Counted from the first letter of the stretch, positions 1 through 6,886 are shown. The stretch is DNA of 9,884 nucleotides from a bacterium (GCA_027007465.1 JALTFF010000047.1:1-9884); one strand, 5' to 3'. Numbers and translations are program-made. The notes: generated by a model from the letters alone, not told the origin.

Positions 1-3000
1 CGAAAATTACTGAAGAACAATTTAATAATATAAGCGATGGATTAGCTGAGGGATATTTTGATCATAAAGATGCAAAAATTGCGCCTCAAGCAGATAACAA
101 AACTATAGATAAAACATCATCGCAAAAATTAAATAACAAAGAGATAGCAGAATTAGATAAAATCAAAAGAACTCTAAAATGGTTAAATAGACAGGGAGCT
201 TCTTGGTTGGATTTCAAAGTAGCTGCTGAAGAAATTTTAGATTCTAATGCGTCTCAAGAGCAAATTCAAAAAAAAGCAGAAGAATTACGGCAAGATGATA
301 TTGAATATTATTCAAAAATTATAAAAGCTATAGAGAATAATGATATTGAGACAATAAAAAAGTTAAATGATGAAAAAAGAATAAAAGTTGAAATTTTCAA
401 TTTAGAAAAACAAATAAAAGATGTTAAAGACAAGATAAAACAAACAGAGGAAAAATTATCAATAATGGGCATACAATATGATTATTTAAAATCAGATGGA
501 TTTAATCCGCCAGAAAAAGCTAAACAAGAATTAAACGATTATTTAAATGAATTAAAAAATCATTTGCAAGAATTGCAAAATCATTTACTAAGATTAAATG
601 AAAAATTAAAAGCAAAAGATGAATATGAATATGAATATGAATATGAAGAGAGTTTTATAGGAGAGAAAAAAATAAGAACAGAGATTAAAGAAGATTATCA
701 AGAAATAGAGGAAATGTCAGAGAAATATTTTAAAAATGATAATGAAAAACAAAAACTTTTAAAAGAAGCGCAAGATTTATTTAATAAATCCAAACAAACT
801 AAAAATCGTTCTGAACTGGATAGAATATCTCATAGATTAAGAGCCATTAGAGATGAGTTATTTATAGAAACTTTATCTATAGAGGATATAAAAGCGCAAC
901 AAAAAAGAGCAGAAAAAAGTGGAATAGACAAAGAAGTAGTTAGTGTTTTGAAAGAAGAATTTAATATTACTGAGGAAGAATTAGAAAAAATAGAAGGATT
1001 TAGCCAATTATCTAAGGGTCAACAATTTTTAGTTTTGGAAAATTTAAAGCAGTGGGTTTTAGGTGAAATACAAACTAAAGCTATTAGGGATTTTGAACAA
1101 AAAAAGCAAGAATATATTAAAAATGCAGAAGATAATTCAAAATTAAAATCTATACTATATGGCGCTAGAACTCTTTTTAATAGCGCGCGACTTAATTTAG
1201 CAAAAGGTTGGAAAATAAAAAAATTTGAAAAAATAAATAAGGATAATATTAAAGAAGATAAGCAAAGAGAAAAAGTTAAACAAGCATTAGGCAGTTTGGT
1301 TGAGCAAGTAAAAAGAGCAGGAATAGAAGTTAATTTAGTAGAGACAAAGCAGGGTAAAAAAGATATTGAAATTCAATATCTATCAACTAAACAATTTAAA
1401 GGACAAGATAAAATCATTATTGAAAAATTTAATAAAGCTGCTACTAATTTTAGTAAAATTCCTGCTTTATGGGGCACTGAGTCATATAAGATTGTTGATA
1501 AAAGTAAATATGTAAAATATAATCAAATAAAAAAAGAATATGAAGAAATCAGGGGAAAAGCATTAAACATATTAAATAGTAAAAATTTATATAATATTAA
1601 AGATAACCCAGAAAATAAAAAAGCTAAAAGCGATGATATGGAAAGAGCAGCTATTGGAGAGGCATTAAAGCAGATGAATGAAATTGATATGAATGTAAAA
1701 ATTAATCAATTTTTAAACACTAATCCAGAAGTTGAAGAAGCTCTATTAGATATTGATAAATCAGCTTTTAAGCGAGCATTAGGCGCATTTTTTAAATCTG
1801 AAAAAGGAATGGCGATTACTTCTGGCATTTTATCAAGATATGTTGCTAAGACAGCTTTACTCTTTGGTGTTACAGCAACTACATATACTGTTGCTATGCC
1901 AATTATAACTATTACTGGAGCAGCTGGATTTGGAGCTTGGAGAGGCAGAGTTAGAGGTAAGGAAGATATTAAAATTAGAGAAAAAGAATTAAGCAGAAAA
2001 AGCATTAGAGAAAAAAATCTTAAAAGAGCTGAAAGAGAAAAAAGTTTAAAGGAGTTAAGTAGGCTAGAAGAAGAAATGGCATTAATTAAAGACAAGCAAG
2101 GAGAAGATTTTCTTAAAAAACAGATGAGAGTTACAGAATTAAAGACGTTTCTTCATACTGATAATAAAATTACAAAAGAAAGAAATTTTGTTGACGCTAA
2201 AAGTTTAACAGATAAGATAGCTCTTATGATTGATAAAATAGATAATTCAGAAAGTGAAGAGCAGAGAAATAAATTAATTAATTCTTTAAAAGTTAGGATA
2301 AATTATACTAAACGAAAGATTGAAGAAGGTTTGGTAAATTTTGGCAATGAAGATGAAATAATTAACAATACTTATAATTTGACATCAAAATTAAGCAATG
2401 CGTTAAATTATATTGGCGAATATAGTGTAGAAGAAAAAAGCGGGAAAATTCAGACCAAGGGAAAATTAGAGGAACGGATTAGTAAAATGTTAGATACAAA
2501 AAGTTTAAAAATAACAGAACAACAAAAAGAATATTTGGAAAAAGAATTAATAAAAGGAATGTTGTTTTCCTTAGGATTTGTTACTATTGGCATGGGAATA
2601 TCTATGTATTTTGATGATGAAATAAATAAATATATTGATAAGCCAATAAAAAGTATTTTTGATAAAATTAGAATTTTTATTGATAAATTAGGTAATAAAA
2701 ATTTAAATAATACAAAATCATCATTATTTGGCAAAGAATTAGGAGGAATTATAAGAGAACATTTTAGAAAAAGTAAATTAGGAAATAACATAGGGCAAAA
2801 CCAAAAAGGCATAATATCTCAAGCAGAGCTTAGTCGAGTTATAAAAGAACATTTTAAAAATGAGAATCAGACTTGGAATTTTCCCCAAACAAGCAAAGCA
2901 AATGTGCCTATTAGCCATAGTAATGGTGGAGCGAGCATAAAAACGGGAGAAATATTACCAGCTCATTCTAATGCGCGTGCTAGCACAAAGTTAGAAAAGT

Positions 3001-4001
3001 TTTGGCAGGCTAAAGTTGACAAAGGTGATTCACCTCTTAAAATTGCCAAAAATATCTATAAAGAACACGCGCAAGATTTAGGATATAAAGGAAATATTCA
3101 AAACCATACTGCATTAGATAAATGGGCTGAAAAAGCTAGCGCGCGACATATTGTTGGGCAATATATTAGCGAGCATAGTGATAAATATAATAACTTAATT
3201 GAAAGTATTGGTAGGCCGCCAAAAAATCCAGCTCAATTAGATGACTGGTTGCATAAAGTTCCGAAATCTACTTTTAATGAAATTTTAAACAAAAAAGTTC
3301 CTAATTTAGTTTTTAAAGGTGATATAATAAAAGTTGGGCAAAATGGCGATATTTCTGCTTTTGACACAAGCCATAATTTAAGAACAGGACATATTAATAT
3401 TGTTAAAACAATACATAATAATTCTAATAACATACAACATAATATTAATAAAGCTACAACCACTGGTAAACCTATTACATTTAAGCAAGCTAATACGGAA
3501 ATTAAAGATATTAAAGATATTAAAGATATTAAAGATATTAAAGGAATACCTTTTTTAAAAAATCATCCAGAATTTATTGATAAACCTAAAGTTTTTAATG
3601 AATTGCGAAATTTAGCTAAAACAGGAAGTTTTAGTTTATCTGATAGTTTAAAATATTATAAGTTATTTAAAGGAAATTTGGACACATTAAAAATAGGTGG
3701 TGAGTGGAATAGAAACCAAATTGAAATTTTACAACATTTAAAAGGTAAAGGTGATTATAGAAAGATACTAAATGCTTTAAAATTTGTTAAAGATATTAGA
3801 AAAAATGTTGGATTTAAAACAGTTTTAGCAAAATTAAAAATAAATCCAGACGATAAAGGAGCTTTAGAAGAATTAAAAAAGTTATTAAAGATTGATAATA
3901 TTAAAAATGTTCGTTGGAGTAATGATGGCAATAAATTAATTGCGCGGATAAATAAGCATCCTTGGTTTGATAAAGATAAAGTGATATTTTCAAAAAACTA
4001 A
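1..4001 (+). CDS. Giant coiled-coil membrane-associated protein, function unknown, 5'-truncated by window edge
   Basis: I do not recognise a named family. The frame is open from base 3 with no stop (first residues KITEEQFNN), so the gene begins outside the window and 1,332 residues are visible; residue n starts at base 3n. A TTG at 207 is not a credible start: it has no ribosome site and coding continues upstream of it. Visible in order: Lys/Glu/Gln-rich heptad stretches (about 70-370, with an EYEYEYEY tract at 207-214); a hydrophobic segment at about 617-646 followed by a basic, coiled-coil-like stretch; a second membrane segment at about 851-870; degenerate short repeats at 912-996; a possible LysM-like domain with a long insertion (KGDSPLKIA at 1007-1015, PNLVFKGDIIKV at 1100-1111); an IKD tandem at 1167-1178; and a charged C-terminus with alternating hydrophobic positions. 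It ends in TAA, 127 bases before an intrinsic terminator. A cell-envelope structural role is an inference from the architecture only. Confidence 0.9.
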   Translation, partial: KITEEQFNNISDGLAEGYFDHKDAKIAPQADNKTIDKTSSQKLNNKEIAELDKIKRTLKWLNRQGASWLDFKVAAEEILDSNASQEQIQKKAEELRQDDIEYYSKIIKAIENNDIETIKKLNDEKRIKVEIFNLEKQIKDVKDKIKQTEEKLSIMGIQYDYLKSDGFNPPEKAKQELNDYLNELKNHLQELQNHLLRLNEKLKAKDEYEYEYEYEESFIGEKKIRTEIKEDYQEIEEMSEKYFKNDNEKQKLLKEAQDLFNKSKQTKNRSELDRISHRLRAIRDELFIETLSIEDIKAQQKRAEKSGIDKEVVSVLKEEFNITEEELEKIEGFSQLSKGQQFLVLENLKQWVLGEIQTKAIRDFEQKKQEYIKNAEDNSKLKSILYGARTLFNSARLNLAKGWKIKKFEKINKDNIKEDKQREKVKQALGSLVEQVKRAGIEVNLVETKQGKKDIEIQYLSTKQFKGQDKIIIEKFNKAATNFSKIPALWGTESYKIVDKSKYVKYNQIKKEYEEIRGKALNILNSKNLYNIKDNPENKKAKSDDMERAAIGEALKQMNEIDMNVKINQFLNTNPEVEEALLDIDKSAFKRALGAFFKSEKGMAITSGILSRYVAKTALLFGVTATTYTVAMPIITITGAAGFGAWRGRVRGKEDIKIREKELSRKSIREKNLKRAEREKSLKELSRLEEEMALIKDKQGEDFLKKQMRVTELKTFLHTDNKITKERNFVDAKSLTDKIALMIDKIDNSESEEQRNKLINSLKVRINYTKRKIEEGLVNFGNEDEIINNTYNLTSKLSNALNYIGEYSVEEKSGKIQTKGKLEERISKMLDTKSLKITEQQKEYLEKELIKGMLFSLGFVTIGMGISMYFDDEINKYIDKPIKSIFDKIRIFIDKLGNKNLNNTKSSLFGKELGGIIREHFRKSKLGNNIGQNQKGIISQAELSRVIKEHFKNENQTWNFPQTSKANVPISHSNGGASIKTGEILPAHSNARASTKLEKFWQAKVDKGDSPLKIAKNIYKEHAQDLGYKGNIQNHTALDKWAEKASARHIVGQYISEHSDKYNNLIESIGRPPKNPAQLDDWLHKVPKSTFNEILNKKVPNLVFKGDIIKVGQNGDISAFDTSHNLRTGHINIVKTIHNNSNNIQHNINKATTTGKPITFKQANTEIKDIKDIKDIKDIKGIPFLKNHPEFIDKPKVFNELRNLAKTGSFSLSDSLKYYKLFKGNLDTLKIGGEWNRNQIEILQHLKGKGDYRKILNALKFVKDIRKNVGFKTVLAKLKINPDDKGALEELKKLLKIDNIKNVRWSNDGNKLIARINKHPWFDKDKVIFSKN
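621..644 (+). repeat. In-frame hexanucleotide tandem, (GAATAT)x4
   Basis: Four exact copies of GAATAT, read in frame as Glu-Tyr, give an acidic/aromatic dipeptide tract at the end of the first coiled-coil stretch of the giant protein. A further GAAGAG follows. Such tracts vary in length by polymerase slippage; six-base units keep the frame. Confidence 0.95.
3501..3536 (+). repeat. In-frame 9-bp tandem, (ATTAAAGAT)x4
   Basis: Four perfect copies of the nonamer ATTAAAGAT are followed by a fifth that breaks after ATTAAAG. They encode Ile-Lys-Asp four times and then Ile-Lys-Gly, a short charged linker between the LysM-like region and the C-terminal region of the giant protein. The 9-bp unit preserves frame, so copy number can change without breaking the gene. 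Confidence 0.95.
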
Positions 4002-4128
4002 CATTTATGACTTGCTGGGTTAAAGGATGAATTAAAAAATTTTTGTAAATTATAGAATGATTTATTTCTGTTTATTTTGCTTTGTGGATGCAAGGCTGGA
4101 AACTTTTTAAACAAGTTTAGAAAAGGAG

Positions 4129-4158
4129 CTCAACTCATAAAAAGGAGTTGAGTTTTTT
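4129..4158 (+). terminator. Rho-independent terminator after the giant gene
   Basis: A perfect 8-bp stem, CTCAACTC (4129-4136) with GAGTTGAG (4145-4152), encloses an 8-base loop and is followed directly by six T (4153-4158). It lies 127 bases past the stop of the giant gene and just before the promoter of the first tRNA, so it insulates the two units. The stretch 4002-4128 carries no gene that I can support; it holds only a weak 6-bp hairpin (4100-4105 with 4113-4118). Confidence 0.88.
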
Positions 4159-4162
4159 GATA

Positions 4163-4191
4163 TTGACATTAAGTAAAATAAGATTTAATCT
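4163..4191 (+). promoter_or_regulatory. Probable sigma70-type promoter for the tRNA-Ser / rnpB block
   Basis: There is an exact TTGACA -35 box at 4163-4168, a 17-base spacer and a weaker -10 box TAATCT at 4186-4191. Transcription would start near 4198, about 8 bases before the tRNA. It begins just after the terminator T-tract, which is a sensible position. The -10 box overlaps the small palindrome AGATTTAATCT (4181-4191). Confidence 0.6.
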
Positions 4192-4205
4192 AAATATATA
4201 CTATT

Positions 4206-4292
4206 GGAGAGGTGCCAGAGTGGCTGAATGGGGCACCCTGCTAAGGTGTTGTAGGTGAAAGTCTACCGAGGGTTCAAATCCCTCCCTCTCCG
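4206..4292 (+). tRNA. tRNA-Ser(GCU)
   Basis: Class II tRNA of 87 nt. The acceptor GGAGAGG (4206-4212) pairs perfectly with CCTCTCC (4285-4291), and the discriminator is G4292. The anticodon loop CTGCTAA carries GCT at 4240-4242, reading AGC/AGU serine codons. A long variable arm follows, and the T arm GAGGG-TTCAAAT-CCCTC is fully paired. The 3' CCA is not encoded (next bases are CT), so it must be added by CCA-adding enzyme. It is probably co-transcribed with the second serine tRNA 94 bases downstream; that spacer contains no gene. Confidence 0.97.
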
Positions 4293-4386
4293 CTATATTT
4301 AATCTAAGGATTTGCGCGCATCTGTGAGGTGTCTGGCAAATATTTGGTAAATTTTATTGTTTAAAAAGTTTATCTTAATTTAGATT

Positions 4387-4473
4387 GGTGGGATGCCAGA
4401 GTGGTTGAATGGGCTGGTCTTGAAAACCAGAGTGCCTTCACGGGTACCGTGGGTTCGAATCCCTCTCCCACCG
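4387..4473 (+). tRNA. tRNA-Ser(UGA)
   Basis: Class II tRNA of 87 nt. The acceptor GGTGGGA (4387-4393) pairs with TCCCACC (4466-4472), with discriminator G4473. The anticodon stem CTGGT/ACCAG encloses CTTGAAA, giving anticodon TGA at 4421-4423 for UCN serine codons. The variable arm is a hairpin (GTGCC with GGTAC, one G-T pair). One oddity: the second T-stem pair is T4450-T4464, a mismatch, whereas the neighbouring serine tRNA is fully paired there. CCA is not encoded. Six T (4475-4480) follow almost at once and may promote partial termination. Confidence 0.97.
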
Positions 4474-4478
4474 CTTTT

Positions 4479-4507
4479 TTGAGCTAAAAGTTCTTATTAT
4501 CAAATCT
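4479..4507 (+). promoter_or_regulatory. Weak candidate promoter for rnpB
   Basis: TTGAGC (4479-4484), a 17-base spacer and AAATCT (4502-4507) would place initiation at about 4514, matching the first base of P1. The -10 box is poor by consensus, but it ends in the same AATCT as the -10 boxes proposed for the tRNA and the YibE/F gene. Read-through from the upstream tRNA promoter is the alternative. Confidence 0.25.
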
Positions 4508-4514
4508 ATTATAA

Positions 4515-4873
4515 CGGGCGAGAGGATAATCGCGTCTTAAATTTAATCTAAGATGAGGAAAGTCCGGGCGTTCCTGATAATAATTTAATTATCAGAGCAG
4601 AGTAGTGGGTAACACCCATCCTATTTTATCTAAAAGTAAAATAGCGAGGTGCGAACAGAGACGTCTGCTTTTGCGAAAAAGCAGATTTCCTATTTTAGGA
4701 AAAGCCCCAAAAGTAATTTTGGGGGTGAAACGGCTAAATCCTTACTTGAACGCAAGGCCGAGCTCTTGCTATAGCAAGAGAGTGCCGCTTGAGCTCAAGA
4801 GTAATTTTGAGCCTAGATAAATGATTATCGTCTTAATTTATTAAGATACAGAACCCGGCTTATATCTCGCCCG
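4515..4873 (+). ncRNA. rnpB: RNase P RNA (catalytic RNA of ribonuclease P)
   Basis: This is the ribozyme that removes 5' leaders from pre-tRNAs. The ends are set by helix P1: CGGGCGAGA (4515-4523) pairs perfectly with TCTCGCCCG (4865-4873). P2 is GATAATC (4525-4531) with GATTATC (4823-4829). Conserved cores are present: GAGGAAAGTCCGGGC (4555-4569), GGTAAC in the P8 region, AACAGAGA, GCAAGGCC, and ACAGAACCCGGCTTA (4848-4862), whose CCCGG pairs with the first core in P4. Extra hairpins are one at 4574-4595 (8 bp, P5.1-like position) and one at 4831-4846 (P19-like). The loop of the hairpin CTCTTGC-TATA-GCAAGAG has only four bases. The L15 equivalent reads GGCTAAATCC (4732-4741) rather than the classical GGU. 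The overall plan resembles type A with a few type-B-like additions. Confidence 0.97.
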
Positions 4874-4944
4874 TTTATATTTTTATATTTACTTCAAAAT
4901 AACAAACTATTAGAATGTCTGTAAAGATTAAAATAGTATTATAA

Positions 4945-4973
4945 TTGACTTGTTGTTGATAAAATTGTAATCT
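4945..4973 (+). promoter_or_regulatory. Probable promoter of the YibE/F-nuclease unit
   Basis: TTGACT (4945-4950), a 17-base spacer and TAATCT (4968-4973) repeat the arrangement and exact -10 sequence of the tRNA promoter. Initiation would fall near 4980, only about five bases before the ATG at 4985, so the mRNA would be nearly leaderless. Confidence 0.5.
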
Positions 4974-4985
4974 AATGTTAGATTA
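4968..4985 (+). promoter_or_regulatory. Perfect 8-bp inverted repeat over the -10 box and start of the YibE/F gene
   Basis: TAATCTAA and TTAGATTA are separated by TG. The palindrome covers the proposed -10 box, the start site and the first base of the start codon. A two-base loop is too tight for an RNA hairpin, so a DNA-binding (operator-like) role is more plausible. The regulator is unknown, and chance is possible in A/T-rich DNA. Confidence 0.4.
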
Positions 4986-6106
4986 TGATTATAAAGAAAG
5001 TTAAAATAATTTTATTGATTTTTTTACTTTTTCCTAACTTTGTTTTTGCCAAAAGCATAAAGCAATCAGGACAAAACTTTCAAGAGAATATTTTTAAAGC
5101 TGAAGTCTTGCAAGTTTTAAATCAAAAAAACATTGTTAGAAAAGATGGGTCTAGATCTATTGTGCAAAAATTAAGAGTTAAGGGATTACAGGGAAAATGG
5201 AAAGATAAAGAAATTGTTTTTAATTATATAGAAGAAGATGCTATTGTTAGAGATTTATATAAGAAAGGAAATAAGGTTTTAGTTTCTTGTAGCCAAGATG
5301 TAAATGGAAATTATAAATTTTATATCATTGGTTTTATTAGAACAGATAGTATATTTTTACTTACTTTAATTTTTGTTTTAACTATTGCGCTTACTGGTAG
5401 ATGGCGAGGTATAAGAGCTATTTTAGGGCTTATTTTTAGTTTCTTTGTTATTTTAAAGCTTATTATTCCTCAAATTTTACAAGGCAGTGATCCATTATCT
5501 ATTACATTAGCTTATTCATTTTTAATAATTATAGTTTCTACTTATTTAGTTTATGGGCTTGATAAAAAGTCAACTATTTCAATTATAGGTACATTTTTTG
5601 GTATTTTTATTGTAGGTATTCTTTCTGTAATTTTTACAGATTTAACTCGCTTAGTTGGATTTGCCCAAGAAGAAACTATTTATTTAATGAATATAATGGG
5701 ACAAAAATTAAATATGCAAGGACTTCTTTTGTCTGGTTTTATAATTGGCGCTATAGGTATTTTAAGTGATATAACAGTAAGCCAAGTTTCAACAGTTAAA
5801 GAAATAAATGGGGCTAACTTAAACTTATCCAAAAAGAGTTTATTTGGAAAAGCTATGAAAGTTGGAGTTGACCATATATCTTCTATGGTTAATACATTAT
5901 TTTTAGCCTATGCAGGCGTTTCATTTCCACTTCTTATGTTATTTAGCGTTAAGCAAGCGCCTTTTTTAACATTTAGTCAAGTAATTAACAATGAAATTAT
6001 TGCTACTGAAATAGTCAGGACATTAGTTGGAAGTATTGGGCTGGCATTAGCTGTTCCAATAACGACTTTTTTAGCAGTTTATTTTTATAAAAAACAAAAA
6101 GATTAA
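4985..6106 (+). CDS. YibE/F-family multi-pass membrane protein
   Basis: A 373-residue protein of the YibE/F-like family, whose biochemical function is not established. Residues 1-22 look like a signal peptide (basic MIIKKVK, hydrophobic core, VFA before Lys23). Residues about 23-118 form a soluble domain that should lie outside the membrane. About seven hydrophobic segments follow, near 121-138, 143-162, 171-191, 198-217, 246-262, 300-320 and 343-365. The family signature lies between the last segments: GILSDITVSQVSTVKE (258-273), then VDHISSMVNTLFLAYAG (295-311), with conserved acidic and polar residues D262, T264, Q267 and E273. The ATG at 4985 is chosen because the signal peptide begins there; no Shine-Dalgarno is visible. 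The nuclease gene starts 7 bases after the TAA stop, which implies one operon. Confidence 0.93.
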   Translation: MIIKKVKIILLIFLLFPNFVFAKSIKQSGQNFQENIFKAEVLQVLNQKNIVRKDGSRSIVQKLRVKGLQGKWKDKEIVFNYIEEDAIVRDLYKKGNKVLVSCSQDVNGNYKFYIIGFIRTDSIFLLTLIFVLTIALTGRWRGIRAILGLIFSFFVILKLIIPQILQGSDPLSITLAYSFLIIIVSTYLVYGLDKKSTISIIGTFFGIFIVGILSVIFTDLTRLVGFAQEETIYLMNIMGQKLNMQGLLLSGFIIGAIGILSDITVSQVSTVKEINGANLNLSKKSLFGKAMKVGVDHISSMVNTLFLAYAGVSFPLLMLFSVKQAPFLTFSQVINNEIIATEIVRTLVGSIGLALAVPITTFLAVYFYKKQKD

Positions 6107-6113
6107 TTAGATT

Positions 6114-6659
6114 ATGAAATTTTTAGAAAAAAATACTAAATTTATTAAAATTGCTTTAATCTTTTTAATTATTGGTTTAATTATTGGGTATTATTTTCCA
6201 AACAATCAAAATAATCAAAAAATAAATTATGGTCAGCCATATAAAATTGTTAAAGTAATTGATGGAGATACAATAATGGTAAAAATTAATCATAAAACAG
6301 AGTTAATTAGATTTTTAGGTATTAATACTCCAGAAGTTGAAAATAAATATAGACATCAAGAATGTTTTGGACCTCAAGCTAGTAAGGAAACTAAAAAACT
6401 TTTAACAGGCAAGAGCGTTTTTCTTTTGCCAGATCCTAACAGTCCTAATAGAGGAAAGTATAATCGTCTTTTAAGATATGTATTTTTACCTAATGGAGAT
6501 TTTATAAATGCTGATTTAATTAAGCAAGGATATGCGTTTAAATATATTTTTCAGCCTATTCAATTTGCAGATTATTTTAATTCATTAGAAAAACAAGCTA
6601 GAGAACAAAGGTTGGGATTATGGAGTGATAAATGTAAATATTATGAAATTAAAAGATAA
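6114..6659 (+). CDS. Membrane-anchored thermonuclease (staphylococcal nuclease-like)
   Basis: A 181-residue nuclease of the SNase fold, expected to cut DNA and/or RNA with Ca2+. Residues 12-28 are a single hydrophobic anchor without an obvious cleavage site, so the catalytic domain (about 42-170) probably stays tethered outside the membrane. Motifs match the family: VIDGDT (48-53), LIRFLGINTPE (64-74), KYNRLLRYVF (115-124) and LGLW (167-170). By analogy with staphylococcal nuclease the catalytic trio is R66, E74 and R118. The metal-ligand Asp of the usual DTPE is Asn71 here (NTPE), while the other ligand Asp in DGDT is kept. C84 and C174 could form a disulfide. An in-frame TAG at 6108-6110 rules out an upstream start. 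With the YibE/F gene 7 bases upstream it probably shares one mRNA. A nutrient-salvage or DNA-processing role is inference. Confidence 0.94.
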   Translation: MKFLEKNTKFIKIALIFLIIGLIIGYYFPNNQNNQKINYGQPYKIVKVIDGDTIMVKINHKTELIRFLGINTPEVENKYRHQECFGPQASKETKKLLTGKSVFLLPDPNSPNRGKYNRLLRYVFLPNGDFINADLIKQGYAFKYIFQPIQFADYFNSLEKQAREQRLGLWSDKCKYYEIKR

Positions 6660-6886
6660 TTAAATATCTTATATTATGAAATGTTTTTTTAAAATAAGAT
6701 TATTTAGCTTTAGCTGAATAGTTATTAAAATTTCTGAAGCAATATTGTGAATGTTATTTAAAATTTTAATAGTTAGGCAACTGAGATAAAAATTTTAGGC
6801 AAAATTTGCATTTCATAATTCAAGGTAAATATATAAGACATTTTGCAAGATAAAATTTAAGATATTTTTTCAAAATGAAGTTGAGG

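Noticed and set aside
207..209. TTG start for the giant protein
   Set aside because: The same frame is open back to base 3 with equally protein-like sequence and no ribosome site precedes the TTG; the gene is truncated by the window edge.
1706..2095. Minus-strand open frame of 129 codons, and similar ones at 2450-2812 and 3233-3463
   Set aside because: They are antisense shadows of the giant gene; the Leu/Ser/Ile-rich products result from reverse-reading Lys/Glu/Asn codons.
3501..3543. CRISPR-like array
   Set aside because: The repeats are 9 bp, contiguous without spacers, and lie in frame inside a coding gene.
4293..4386. A third, degenerate tRNA between the two serine tRNAs
   Set aside because: No acceptor/T-arm pairing or TTCRA core is present; only a 6-bp ATTTGC/GCAAAT match (4310-4315, 4336-4341) is seen.
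4605..4820. Open frame of 71 codons on the + strand
   Set aside because: It lies wholly inside rnpB, whose conserved cores and helices explain the sequence.
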